The notes beneath the pieces are model-generated. The model saw only the letters and a list, made by a program, of their open reading frames with translations, searched no databases and was not told the DNA's origin. From assembly GCA_958510825.1 (NCBI GenBank), contig OY294044.1, forward strand, positions 83,684,895-83,748,894: a DNA stretch of 64,000 nucleotides. Reading direction: 5' to 3'. Positions 1 through 11,143 of this stretch are shown here, piece after piece (positions within the stretch are counted from its first letter, which is position 1; the number at the start of each line of letters is the position of its first letter). Both the position numbers and the translations under genes were made by a program. This stretch comes from Brachypterus glaber (lineage: Eukaryota; Arthropoda; Insecta; Coleoptera; Kateretidae).

Positions 1-757
1 TCAAAAAAAAAAAGCTTTGTCCCTGACGGTTTCAACCAAACTTGGCGTCCCTACAAAAAAAAAAGATTTGCGCCCAGGAAAAATACCTTCATGAAACAAA
101 ACTTTTTCCCTGAAAGTTTCAACTAGAACTTGGCACCCCTACAAAAAAAAGAAGTTGGCGCCTAAAAAATACTTTCATGGAAAAAAGTTTTGTCCCTGAC
201 GGTTACTACCAAACTTGGCGCCCTTCAAATAAAAAATGGCGCCGCAAATTTACCTTCAAGAAAAATAGCTTTGTCCCAGACAGTTTCTACCAAACTTTGC
301 GCCCCTTCGAAACAAAAATTGGCGCCGAAAAAAATACCTTCATGAAACAAAACTTTGTCCCTGACAGTTTCAACTAAAACTTGGCACCCCTACAAAAAAA
401 GAAGTTGTCGCCCAAAAAATACTTTCATGGAAAAAAGTTTTGTCCCTGACGGTTACTACCAAACTTGGCGCCCCTTCAAATAAAAAATTGCGCCGCATAT
501 TTAATTTACCTTCAAGAAAAAGAGCTTTGTCCCTGACGGTTTCAACCAAACTTGGCGCCCCTACAAAAAAAAAAAGATTTGCGCCCAAAAAAATACCTTT
601 ATGAAACAAAACTTTGTCCCTGATAGTTTCAACTAAAACTTGGCACCCCTACAAAAAAAAGAAGTTGGCGCCCAAAAAATACTTTCATGGAAAAAAGTTT
701 TGTCCCTGACGATTTCTAACAAACTTGACGCCCCTTAAAAAAAATGGCGCCCAAATG
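1..757. repeat. Satellite of ~85-bp monomers, trimeric higher-order repeat
   Basis: Nine monomers are visible, each with a TTTGTCCCTGAC-like core starting near 14, 101, 187, 270, 352, 437, 524, 611 and 697, so the period is about 85 bp. Neighbouring monomers differ, but every third one matches closely: the 14/270/524 set is preceded by GAAAAAAGC-like sequence, the 101/352/611 set by CATGAAACAAAA, and the 187/437/697 set by CATGGAAAAAAG. This gives a higher-order unit of about 255 bp. The array runs off the left edge of the window. Short open frames inside it (for example 177-377) are by-products of the repeat. Confidence 0.9.
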
Positions 758-888
758 TAGGATGTTTTGGTAAGGTTTTCATAACGGCTCATCTCGTTTG
801 AAAATAAAAACGTTAATCCGCATGGGTAATAAATAATAATTGTTTCTGCCCGCTTCTGAAATTTGTACAAAAGAGTTCCTTTTTGCAA

Positions 889-985
889 ACAGTTCCTCAG
901 AGTTCCTCGGAGTTCCTCCAGAGTTCTTTATAGTTTTTCAGAGTTCCTCCAGAGTTCTTTAGAGTTCCTCCTGAGTTCCTTTGGC
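889..985. repeat. Minisatellite of AGAGTTCCTC-like units
   Basis: About eight imperfect 11-12 bp units (AGTTCCTCGG, AGAGTTCCTCC, AGAGTTCTTT) lie in tandem just after the satellite. The 108 bases between the satellite and this array carry no gene signal. Confidence 0.75.
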
Positions 986-1048
986 TTGTACAAAAGATTT
1001 CCTAGCGATCAGCCCCTCGGCGTGACGTATTTTATGGACCACCCCTAA

Positions 1049-2529
1049 ATTTTTTAATATTTTTTAATAATTTAATTAATTTTGAAAATTTTGCAATAAT
1101 CATATTTATGTAAAATTTTTAGTATTAATACACAAAATATTGAATATTTAAATAATTTTTAAAAAAACTTTAAAAAAATTAAATTTTTATCCCCCACTGC
1201 AACCCTGGCTCCACCTTATCAAATAAGAAACAAACAAATATAGCAAATCATAGTTTTTATTGTGTAATACACACATACCAAATTTAAAGTTTATATCTCA
1301 TCCCGTTCAAAAGTAACGGGAGGTCCAAACAACCATTTAAACAAATAACCCTGTATGTCTGATATACCAAGAAAAAGTTGGAATATTTATTACGAACAAT
1401 AAACATTTTTGATTATGTAAATTACGGCTATAAAAATAATGAAATGCCTAGGAAACACAACATCAAAACAATAAAAGTAACAACGTTACAATTGAACATA
1501 AAAATATTTCTCTATTTTAAATTTTAAATTTAAAAGTTTACGAGTGGTACAAACTTTTGGGACAATATATCTTTTTTAAAAAATACATTTACCTTTTTAT
1601 TATAATAATATTTTTGTCTGGAATATAGACTTGCTGCAGCAAATATAAAGTTTTGCAAATATTGTAATAAATACTGATTTCATATGTTACTTTTTCTTAC
1701 GTAGGTTGCATTTTATGATACTCTTCATAGTCTTAAAAGCGCTTTACACATTAGTGCACAGTGCACTGCAGTGGCATAACCGTGCTTTATAGCTGACGTA
1801 ATAAATTGAAAACCGTAAAATTTTAAAGTATTTGGGCGCTCGACCAGTTCCAAATAAATTAATATTTTGAATATTTATCTACTTTTCGAGGAGTTACGTT
1901 TGTCTATTATTTTTTTGTATGAAAAAATTGTTTTATGTATTTCGGTAGTTTATTTATTAAAAAATTTTATATCATTATCTATGATACATTCTTAAAAAAT
2001 TAACAAATATAGCCCTTTTTTTGGAGCATCTAAACAAGAATGATCCCTTAAGAACATAGGTATATTTTAAAGCTAGTATTTATATACTTATAAGTATAAA
2101 AAAATACATTAAAATTTATGAGTAGATCGGCTTATAATGTAAAACTTTTCTGATAATACAACCAAGCAAGTAAACTAAAGTTTATTATTTTTAACTTTTT
2201 AACACTAGTTTAAGCTTATTTAAAAAAGTTTATTTAAAACAAGAATGTTAAGTTTTTCAAAAAAGACTTACAGTAATATATTAATAAACAAACAGGTTTA
2301 TTTTTAGAATCGTTCATACATAGGCAAAGGCTTGCAAAGACGAGATTTAAGTAAAAAAAAAAAATGTAAAAATAGTTATTTATACGAAAATTTCTAAAAA
2401 TAAAGTTTCTCTGACGAGAAAACCATTTTTGTTTTATTTTTTTCTGGTTAATCCAGTCATAAAATAAGACTTTGCTTAGACTTTAGGGAGTTATCTTTAA
2501 TGTTGTCAATTGTAAAGAAATATGATATA
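1049..2529. other. AT-rich noncoding stretch
   Basis: I see no gene here. The only recognisable piece is 1289-1356, beginning TATCTCATCCCGTTCAAAAG, which recurs at 37888-37937 and is probably a fragment of a dispersed repeat. Confidence 0.6.
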
Positions 2530-2531
2530 CA

Positions 2532-2720
2532 ATACCGGGTGTCCCATATAAAAGGTACAACCCTTAATAATTTTTAAACGAAATTGGTTTGGAAAAAATC
2601 GCCGGACAGGTCGATTATTGTTTATATTTATGGCATCTTTTGAACATATCTTCACCACTTCCTAATCAACCCTCCACCGTGGAGAGGCACCAAATATGAA
2701 ATCTTAAACGGCACTATATA
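2532..2720. mobile_element. Tc1/mariner-like element fragment
   Basis: The segment starts with ATACCGGGTGTCCCATAT, the same kind of terminus as the complete element at 17769-18479 (TACCGGGTGTCCCA). About 60 bases further in is GCCGGACAGGTCGATT, which recurs inverted near 16590-16600. No matching second terminus is visible, so this looks like one end of a decayed element. Confidence 0.45.
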
Positions 2721-2773
2721 TTTATGTACCTATATTGAGTGATAACTTGTTTTAAAGGTATTATAATTTTATA

Positions 2774-3077
2774 TTCTATTTTATTCTATTCTATTCTATT
2801 CTATTCTATTCTATTCTATTCTATTCTATTCTATTCTATTCTATTCTATTCTATTCTATTCTATTCTATTCTATTCTATTCTATTCTATTCTATTCTATT
2901 CTATTCTATTCTATTCTATTCTATTCTATTCTATTCTATTCTATTCTATTCTATTCTATTCTATTCTATTCTATTCTATTCTATTCTATTCTATTCTATT
3001 CTATTCTATTCTATTCTATTCTATTCTATTCTATTCTATTCTATTCTATTCTATTCTATTCTATTCTATTCTATTCT
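2774..3077. repeat. (TTCTA)n pentanucleotide array
   Basis: Roughly 60 nearly perfect TTCTA units run without interruption. A 125-residue open frame across it (2739-3116) reads as an endless FYSIL repeat and is not a gene. Slippage or assembly uncertainty in copy number is likely. Confidence 0.97.
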
Positions 3078-3378
3078 GTTTTTGAAAATAGGTCTAGCTA
3101 TTCACAAGATACTTAACCTTAAAATTTAAGAAAATACTCCATTCTTTTTTAAAAGTTTACCCATAATCATTATAAATATTTTAAAGTTATTAAGAACAAC
3201 CGGTATAGAATATAAAGATCAAAATTAAAATTATAATCGCATATATAAATAGAACAATAAAATAAATATAATTTCAGGAATATACGTGTGCGACACAAGC
3301 AGTTTTGCTTAGGCTACATTTAGCACACTTAATATTTTGTCCAATCTTGCTTAGTTAATCTATATATTAACTATATAG

Positions 3379-3638
3379 AAAAAACATATTCCTTGAACCA
3401 AGGACACGTGTCTTTGTATATGTTCAAAGCCATATTATCTTGTTTCAAGGCTGGCATCTTCTTGAACCAAAGTCAATGTCCTTGAATAAAGAGCGCGGAT
3501 TTTTATTCCAAACCCCGTGCTCTTTATTCAAGGACATTGACTTTGGTTCAAGAAAATTCCAGCCTTGAAACAAGAGAATATGGATTTGAACATATACAAA
3601 GACACGTGTCCTTGGTTCAAGGAATCCGTTTTTTTTAT
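3379..3638. mobile_element. Foldback element with near-perfect ~120-bp arms
   Basis: The left arm, beginning near 3388 with TTCCTTGAACCAAGGACACG, is repeated in reverse complement and ends near 3625 with CGTGTCCTTGGTTCAAGGAA. The arms run inward to a centre of only a few bases near 3505-3512. CTTGAACC and CTTGGTTC motifs recur in each arm. The outer A-rich and T-rich ends extend the pairing by about ten bases. No coding capacity. Confidence 0.85.
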
Positions 3639-4665
3639 GTATGAAATCGCTAAAGTATCGTACAAATTTGGGGGTTTGTTCTACAGCAGATCTTAGATTC
3701 TTTTGATATTTTTTTTATTGCGATCGTACATCTAAATTAACCATAAATCCAAAATATTTATTAGATCCAACATCCAGTTTTGTCTTTAGGGGCCAAAGAA
3801 TACTGCCCCTATAAAAAAGTCCACATTTCATTATTCTAGCATCAAAGAGCTTTGATCTCCTTTATAATTTTGGTAGTAATGGGAACGTTTTTTTTTTAAT
3901 CATAAACTTTTTTGTCAAGGGGATAAAAGTTGTAATTTTAGACTAAAAAAGTTATGATTTTCGACCCTGGATCTAGTTTAAAGTATGTTAAAGTATTTAG
4001 CAAAATGACAATCGGTAAACAATGCCAAAAACTGGATTAGTATTAATTGGTACAGATAAAAGTAATAAAAATAGATTAAATTATTTTTTCAGTGTATAAA
4101 TCACTATAAGGTGTATTTTTGTTAATTTTTATCATTGGTGCCATCTGAACCGCTATTATACTACTGTATTATTGTATTACTTGTATCTTGATTTGTTGGA
4201 TTTTTTGTTTGTTATTGACACAATGTCATAGTACTTTTTGCTAGGTCGGCATAACATTTTAATTAGATACAAATAAATTGGTATTTTATTTTTGAGCGAC
4301 GTATTAAAAAGTCTGCATGTATCGGAAAAGCGGACGTGAGGAGAATGAGAAATTCTGATCCATTTAAAAGTCAAAGCGTAAAAAAGCATTTTCATTTAAT
4401 CGCTGCTAAAGTCTTAGGCATCCAGATTGAAAAGTCTTCAGGCTGTGTGGTAATTGATTGAGAAAAACCACTTTTGGATCAAAGTAAAATTGATTTTAAA
4501 ACAAGTCTTGAGAAAATGTAATGCTTCACATTTCACAGTATCCAGTCTTTGCTATTTTTTTTTATGTCAGAAAGGCAGTAAAAGGGTGCTTTTTAAAATG
4601 CAAAAAGTCGAAATGTTAACGAACTTTTTTGTTTTTCCTTATAAAAATATCTTGAACAGGAAGTA

Positions 4666-5070
4666 CACTGAAAAAACGAACGTTCTTGGCGTAGTCAACC
4701 CTCTTGAAAGTTATTCTTTTAGCTTAAAAGATGTGGATCTTCAAACAAAAGTATTTATCTTGTCCCAAGATAAGTGTCGCTTTTGAAATATTTTTAAAAT
4801 TATCTTGGACCTAGCGCATTTAAGGCAAAAACCATTTACCTTGTTTTAAGATTGTTAAAAATTAAATAATTTTAAATACTTTGGCCCAAGAATTTTTCTT
4901 TTGACACAAGACCACCTGTATTTCACACAAGATCAAAGAATTTTAAGTTAAAGAATCAGAAAGATCTTGGCAAGTGAATTACGCCAAGAAGGCGTATTTG
5001 GACGTATTCAAGAGTGCAAAGCATTTGGCCTAAATTCAGGTGCCATTACTGCAAAGGACCCTTTTTTTCA
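4666..5070 (+). mobile_element. MITE, CACTGAAAAA family, copy 1
   Basis: This copy aligns over its whole length with 8111-8525. Shared landmarks are CACTGAAAAAA at the left end, TTCTTGG, CTTGTCCCAA, GTGTCGCTTTTGAAATATTT, ACACAAGATCAAAG, GGACGTATTCAAGAGTGC and CTTTTTTTCA at the right end. The right terminus is degraded. Small open frames here (4454-4786, 4967-5179) are not conserved between the copies. Confidence 0.8.
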
Positions 5071-5334
5071 TTTTGGAAAAATCATTTTTTGTAAAGCATA
5101 TATTGTTTCTGAAATTGCTGAAATTATGTGTATGCTTAAATTTAGGCAAAAAATAACAGTAGGCAAAGCCCTAATATGAGTAATATATTTTTTAACTAAT
5201 CTTGGGTCGCTAAGACCAGATCTTTCTATTACCCTAGGTTTCTAAGAAAAGTGAGATAAAAGTGATAAAACATTATTATTGTAGCCCTATTTTTTTCTAA
5301 AATCATGGAAGATATAAATATTCTGGGGACAAAG

Positions 5335-5560
5335 GATTCGGCGACTCAACATTGGTTAAAAATACCCCACTTAGATTATGAAAACTTTAAATACATAGGT
5401 AGAATAAATAGAGACTACGGAAAATAATATTAAAAATGGATCCTGTGACACAACTGAAGGGGGTGCAGTTAAGCGTCACGTACTTATGCTAAAAAATGTA
5501 ATAAAGAATCACAAAATAAACTAAAAACATGATACGTGCGGTCCTTAAGTATGTAATGGG
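5335..5560 (+). repeat. Dispersed repeat, inverted copy at 35690-35915
   Basis: Landmarks GGCGACTC, AAAATACCCCACTTAGATTA, TAGGTAGAATAA and GATCCTGTGACACAACT reappear in reverse complement near 35710-35900 in the same order. No coding potential. It lies just upstream of the hammerhead-like motif at 5671. Confidence 0.65.
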
Positions 5561-5670
5561 GGTTATAATTTTCAAATAACATGTTACTATAATCGGTATG
5601 TGCAGGACCTCGTCACGGGTGAATAACCACAACTCGTCATAAATAGTGACACAAGTTCATTCGAAACTTA

Positions 5671-5733
5671 GTTTCAGATTAATCCCTGAAGATGTCTCTA
5701 GTAGTAAGAGACGAAACGTCGGAAAGTGAAAAT
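5671..5733 (+). ncRNA. Hammerhead-like ribozyme motif, short stem III variant
   Basis: The conserved core reads CTGAAGA at 5686-5692, a stem II hairpin GTCTCT/AGAGAC at 5694-5699 and 5707-5712, GAAA at 5713-5716, then CGTC with predicted cleavage after C5720. One extra T sits between CTGAAGA and stem II. Stem III is only the self-complementary ACGT, so cleavage would need a dimer. CC/GG next to the core and TTTCA/TGAAA further out can form stem I. Small dimer-cleaving hammerhead variants of this style are known from Penelope-like retroelements. No Penelope reverse transcriptase is visible nearby, so this is probably a remnant or a non-autonomous copy. Activity is untested. Confidence 0.6.
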
Positions 5734-5989
5734 CCATTAACACGGTCTAAACCCGAAAGTGAAAGTTCTTTATATGTGCAGGACCTTTTTAAATTAAACG
5801 GCTAAAGAATGACACAAGGGAAGAAACCGACGAAGGGGGACGTAAATGCAAAAAATATTCTTAAGAACTATATTTTGCTTCAGTCGCCTATTTATGTTAT
5901 ATTTAAAATATAAATGTGTTGTTTACCAGCTATATTTAGAAAAGCAATACGCAAAAACTAATTTTACCATGCGTGGTTTACATATATAA

Positions 5990-6345
5990 CCCATTTTCTC
6001 CCATTGTATCCATATAGGAGGAGTAATTATTTTAAAATACTAGCATCATTTAAAAGCCTATTCAACTTTCTTTTTGACCATATAATTTTATTTTTTTTAG
6101 ACGTTTTTTGAAGGTGCATAATTTTTAACTTTTTTGTTAAAAAAAAAATTTTCTTAGATTTTCTTTTGAAATTTTTATTTATATAAATTAAAATTTGTTT
6201 AAAAGTATAGTTTACGTTTTATTTTATTATGCAATTTATCTTAAAACAAAAGTTTTTTTGACGAAAATTCCCACAATGGTCAAATGGAAAATTTTACGAG
6301 CTTTCAAATGATGTATCATTAAAAAAATGTTCTCCCTTGTACCCG
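5990..6345. mobile_element. Fragment of the GTCGTGTGATA MITE family
   Basis: It contains TTTTTGACCATATAATTTT, AGTATAGTTTACGTTTTAT and AAATGATGTATCATT, which recur with the same spacing in 42890-43235 and 50714-51090 and in the complete element at 17769-18479. The termini are not clear. Confidence 0.5.
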
Positions 6346-6785
6346 GGCCAATACTGTATATACCCCCTAAATTTAATAAATATATACCATTTTGTTCTTC
6401 CATTAGGCTCTTATAATTTTTGTTTAAACTTTTTGATATATCTAGTCATTAGTTATTAAAATAATAAAGATTTTCATGGACCACACTGTATACCTTAAGA
6501 ATATATATCTGAATATATTAAAAATGTAAAATATACTTTCGTATCTCTTTTTTTTTTTAATAAAGATAACAAAATATTTTTTTTATTGGGTGGAAAAAAT
6601 TGTGGGATGTACTTACTGGGTTAATAAATTTTAACAGCTGCAATTTTATGATTTTAGCGTAATAAGTAGCAATTTTGTGTATTAAAATGTTAATTTTTTA
6701 GACAGAACAGATTTACAAAAAATAAGTAATATTATTTAATAATATTATATTATATAGTTATTGCATTTATAATAGTAATTATATA

Positions 6786-6886
6786 CCAAGGTAGAGAAGA
6801 CATTTTTTTATAGCGGAGCGTATTAAATCCCGAGCTGCGTAGCAAGGGATTTAAGAGTTCAAGGCTATAATAGTCTTCTCTACCGT
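6786..6886. repeat. Hairpin module, GGTAGAGAAGAC type
   Basis: Inverted arms CCAAGGTAGAGAAGAC and GTCTTCTCTACCG enclose a second palindrome, TAAATCCCGAGCTGCG...CAAGGGATTTA. Close copies lie at 53188-53290 and 54545-54644, and half copies near 29718, 52488 and 52766. Each copy sits between TAGTAATTATATA and TTTATATATTAG. Confidence 0.85.
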
Positions 6887-6896
6887 AGTTTATATA

Positions 6897-7681
6897 TTAG
6901 TTTTTTCACTACTAGCACCATTTAACTATTTTTTTCAAATAATAAAATAAATTATTAACAGAAATTATATTTCTTGAAAGTTTCATAAAAATCAAGTAGC
7001 CTTATTCAATGACATTTGCTCAAATAAATACTTAGAACTGACCTTTAAAACATTTAGTTTTTATATTTTTATTTTATTTTTCATAAAATTTAGCTAATTA
7101 TTGATTGTATTAATTAGTAATATATTATAATTAATTATATTTAATACATAAAAAGTTATTTAAAGCTATTTTCTTGGGCTTAATTAGAAACAATTGCACA
7201 AAGAACTGAAACATCTAAAGTGGCAGAAATCAATTGTTTATAAAATTTACTTCTACTAGGAGGGAAATAGTTATTTATGGTACTAGTGGGTAAAGTAAGA
7301 TATTGTCCATGAGAAAATTAAATTGCGAGGCATCAGCCAAGCAGGTTAATTTTTGAGAGGGCAATATGAGTGCCATATAAGGTTTTATCCAATAAATAGC
7401 TTAGGAATTCATATTTTTATTAAAAATTTTAATGACATTTACAAGAAAATAATTTGGCAAGTGACAGTTGAGTGGGTAAAATAAATAATTATCCACTCAA
7501 TAAAGTAAAAGCCACGCGGGGGTTATTATTGAGTTTATCTATTTAAAATAAAGCTGGTAATTGTCTTATTATCTGTATGTATTGGATAAAAATTATTATT
7601 GCTATAGGTGAAGAAAAATGATTTCACAGTCTGAAAACATGATAAATAATGGTATTTTCTAAAACTAGTACTAAAAAAAGA
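6897..7681 (-). mobile_element. CACTACTAG-ended element, interrupted
   Basis: It starts TTTTTTCACTACTAGC and ends AAAACTAGTACTAAAAAA. It is an inverted copy of 29293-29705, sharing TAGTTAAATAG, AAAGCTATTTTCTTGGG, GTGGCAGAAATCAATTG and CATGATAAATAATGG. A separate hairpin element (7267-7590) interrupts it between AGGAGGGAAAT and AAATTATTATTGCTA, which are nearly adjacent in the uninterrupted copy. Confidence 0.75.
7267..7590 (+). mobile_element. Hairpin-headed element inserted in the CACTACTAG element
   Basis: It begins AATAGTTATTTATGG and ends near TATTGGATAA. A hairpin head (GATATTGTCC...GAGGGCAATAT) is followed by about 200 bases that match 17106-17411 closely, with landmarks TAAATAGCTTAG, AATGACATTTACAAGAAAAT, AAGTGACAGTTGAGTGG and GTCTTATTATCTGTATG. 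No protein is encoded. Confidence 0.7.
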
Positions 7682-8110
7682 TTGTTAATTGATTGAAATA
7701 CCTTTCAGACGTTCGGTCTGGCAAGTCGTATTTCCGAGTATAATTTTTAGCCGCACTCTTTCGACTGTCTCAGATCCGTGAGCCAAACTTTAAATTAGCT
7801 CTTCTACCTTTGGAAATGCGAAGAGTTAATAAATGAAGGCTCTTTCTGAATTCGGACCGTAATTTAGCATAAGGAATGGCAACCTAATCGCAAATCCATC
7901 AATTTTAAGGTCAAATCTTTAACATTTTAAGGTCAAATCACCAAAAACGATCCAATTTAAATTTAAATTTTCAATTTATTCAAAATTCAAAACCTGCCAC
8001 TGAATTTAAAGTTAAACATCAACAAATGTGAAGTTCTATGCAAAAACACACTACCTTTAAAAAAAAAACGTTAATATGTTTTCTTAATTTTTTCATTTTT
8101 AACTAGCTTA

Positions 8111-8525
8111 CACTGAAAAAAATGACGTTCTTGGCTCAAAGTAGTCAACTCTCTTGGCAGTTATTCTTTTAGCTAAAAAGATGTGTATCCAAACAAAAGT
8201 ATTTATCTTGTCCCAAAAAAAGTGTCGCTTTTGAAATATTTTTAAAATTCTCTTGGACCTGGAGCATTTGAGGCAAAAACCATTTATCTTGTTTTAAGAT
8301 TATTAAAAATTAAATAATTAAATTAAATAATTTTAAATACTTTTGAGACAAGACCATTTGCATTTCACACAAGATCAAAGAGTTTTAAGTTACAGAATCA
8401 GAAAGATATTGGCAAGTAAATTATATTTTCATGTTAAGAGAAGGCGCTTTTGGACGTATTCAAGAGTGCGAAGCATTTGGCCTAATTTCATATGCCATTA
8501 CCGCAAAGGATCCTTTTTTTCAGTG
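8111..8525 (+). mobile_element. MITE, CACTGAAAAA family, copy 2 (intact ends)
   Basis: Terminal inverted repeats CACTGAAAAAAA and TTTTTTTCAGTG are flanked on both sides by TA (8109-8110 and 8526-8527). This fits a TA target duplication, the hallmark of Tc1/mariner-type transposition. The 415-bp interior is noncoding and matches 4666-5070. Confidence 0.8.
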
Positions 8526-9340
8526 TAGAAAAAGCAAAATATACATTTGACGAGAACTAATTATTTTTTCCAACTAAGGTGTACTTTTTAATATAAACCA
8601 AAATTTAAAATTCTACTTTATAGCTGTAAGCAAAAAAAAAATCAATTGGTTTTTATTTCAATAAAATAATACGAGATTAAAAAAAAAAGTTTTGACAGCT
8701 GATTTTAAATCGGAAATAAGAATTTTAGAACAAAGTTTATATGAATAGCAACACAAGCACCTATAATACGATTTTTTTTATTATTATTTAACACAGCACT
8801 TTTTGGTTTAAAACCTCTCAATTATAAATTTATTTATAAATATTAAACCATTTTATGTCAAATAAATATATGTTTTTATTTATTAAAAGCTCCAATATTA
8901 AATACGTTTCATGGCATTTACAGCAAATTCAATAACGTATTAAATTATTTTGCTCTTTATTTCCAATATTGTAATATTTTGCTTTTTGTAAAATATTGTT
9001 TTTATGTAAATATATCAGTGAATAATTTCCATGCCAAAAAGTGGAGGGTTTTGTGCCAATATTGTATTTATTTAAACGTCCGACGTAATATAACCTAACT
9101 CCTTGGTTTAGGTCGGTTTTTTCGCCTGTTGTATGTCTTTTTGATGCTAATCGGAGGGGGGAAGGGGTAGCTCCACCCGATTTAAACAAGAAAAATACAA
9201 TTCTAACGAAAAACATACCTTAAAAGCTTTAGAAATCCTAAAACTCAGCCAATAAGAATACAGGGCGTACACTTAGCTTTGTGTATATCGGACGTACAAA
9301 TAGCCTGTTCCACTTTTAATTTATTTACGAATATATCATG
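8526..9340. other. AT-rich noncoding stretch
   Basis: No gene is recognisable. A 95-residue minus-strand open frame (8929-9216) has biased composition and no motif I know, so I do not call it. Confidence 0.5.
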
Positions 9341-9432
9341 GGGGAACTATCCGAACGGTTTAAGGCGTCTGATTCATTATTAGACCTTTGCTTAGCACGT
9401 CAGCTAGCGTAAGTTTAATTATCACCCACGCC
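9341..9432 (+). pseudogene. Decayed Ser/Leu-type tRNA-like sequence
   Basis: TATCCGAACGGTTTAAGGCG at 9348-9367 matches the D-arm (A box) of class II tRNAs for Ser and Leu. A 5-bp stem with a 7-base loop (TCTGA-TTCATTA-TTAGA) follows where the anticodon arm belongs, then a long variable arm of about 20 bases, then a degraded T-arm (AGTTTAATTAT). The acceptor stem pairs poorly. It is therefore a tRNA pseudogene or the head of a tRNA-derived SINE, not a working tRNA. Confidence 0.45.
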
Positions 9433-9598
9433 AATTGCCTTTTTCAGTAAATCAATAATTAAAATTTGTCGAAGGCGACAGGTAAAACAAAATTACGCCC
9501 TAAAAACTTGTTTGACTGTTATATAAACCTTAATATGTGTAGAATATGAACCCAAAATATTTTGACGAAATTCGTCTTCTTTAAAAAGTTTAACATAG

Positions 9599-10428
9599 GG
9601 TGGGTGAACCAATTATTGCCATGTTCCTAATATTGCTACCCCCTCTTTAACTTATTAGTTCATCCTCTGTCATAGATGGCACTGCTAGTATATCTGTTAT
9701 ATTAAACAGATGCCTGCAAATATGATGTATCTATATCCAGTTGGTAATGGCGTACACAAAAACGCAATTCGTGTTTCGTGCTCTTCCACTATAAAAACTA
9801 ATAAAATTGTGCTGTCTGTAGAAACCTGGTTAGCATCGATTATTACAGGGTAAAAACGTAATAAGGTAAGCACAAACATGCAATTTCTTGGCCCATATTG
9901 TCTTTCACACAATAAAGAAGAAAAAAGGTAATTTTTTGAGATTGTTGTCTAAGTAGCTATTGCTAATATTGCCATGCGAAGTAGATGACAACAAAAACAT
10001 TAAAAAAACAAAGAACAACAAGAAAAGAGAGTAACGAAGAATTTAGAGAGTTCTAAATCTTGGTTCTGCTTTTTATTCAAAGAGAATCGCTAAGCCGATA
10101 TGAGATTGTATTCGATATTACGTGAGGCTTACTAAAAATGAAAAATTGTTATTTAAGTGCCCAAATTGTAAATAAAAACAGCTGAAATTGTTATTGTGTT
10201 ATTGACAGTCCCTGGGATATGGGTTCCTAATATTGTCAGTAAGCAATCTTTTTAAAAAGCAGTAATATTGCTTGCTTTTGAAGCTCCTGCAGTTTGTTTG
10301 TTTATTTTTTACCCATTAGAATAAAGATATGTTTATGTTTAATGTAGTGAAGTTTCAGGTGATTACAAATAAATTTGAATGCACAAAAAATAAAATGTCT
10401 TAACATGGCAATAATTGGCTCACCCACC
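9599..10428. mobile_element. 830-bp element with 27-bp terminal inverted repeats
   Basis: GGTGGGTGAACCAATTATTG at the left is matched by CAATAATTGGCTCACCCACC at the right, and pairing continues through GCCATGTT/AACATGGC with one mismatch. The interior is noncoding and repeats phrases such as CTAATATTG and ATTGCCATG. The target duplication is not clear. The superfamily is not recognised. Confidence 0.8.
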
Positions 10429-10613
10429 TTTTAAAATATACATATACTTTAGAATATAAAAAAAACTTTAAACGCGTTTTTCTCAAACTGTCATTTTTCA
10501 AAACGGTTCTAGCGATTAAAAAAACTATTAACATATTAAATTTTTTAGCAATTTTGCCTTAAAAGTCAACAACAACAACCCCTTAAATGTCAGTTAGTGC
10601 CAGTGGTTCCCAC

Positions 10614-11143
10614 ACAAGGGAATACTTAAGGGGTCTTTCTATCTTAGAAATTATAAAAAAAGTCTTTTTTTAAACATATTTTTTATATAGAAAGAAAAAA
10701 GATAAAATTGTGAAATTTTGTAGGTATGTTTATTCATATTGAAAGATATTATTCAGTATTGAAGTCGCTATAGCCCTACCTAGAAGCAAAAAAATTGCCC
10801 ATAAAATAACAAAAAGCAGAAGTTTTTGTTTGAAAATGGTTGAAATATTTTGAAAAACGTCCGCGATGATGTTATTTTTTGGCCAAAAAGGTTTATTCTA
10901 GATAGGAATATAGCGACTTTAATACTGAATAATATCCCGTTTCGTTTTTTGATGTTTTTTTCAAAAAAAAAAAAAATATGGCCAGAGTTTAAAAATCTAA
11001 AGAAATTTTATTTGTATTATTTAAAAATGAATAAAAATACCTACAAAAATTTTACAATGATATCTTTTTTCTTTCTATATAAAAAAAATGTTTAAAAAAA
11101 GAATATTTTTCAAATTTCTAAGGGAGAAAAACCCCTTAAGGAA
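10614..11143. mobile_element. Foldback element with long inverted arms
   Basis: The left arm (10614-10800: ACTTAAGGGGTCTTTCT, AGAAAGAAAAAAGATA, GTAGGTATGTTTATTCAT, GAAGTCGCTATAG) is repeated in reverse complement at 10860-11143 (ATAGCGACTTTAATACTGAA, AATACCTACAAA, TATCTTTTTTCTTTCTATAT, CCCCTTAAGG). Similarity is moderate, so this is older than the hairpin next to it. The 81-residue frame inside is not a gene. Confidence 0.7.

Noticed and set aside
2739..3116. 125-residue open frame rich in FYSIL
   Set aside because: Pure translation of the TTCTA array.
4177..4786. Open frames of 72 and 110 residues
   Set aside because: Not conserved between the two MITE copies; no recognisable domain.
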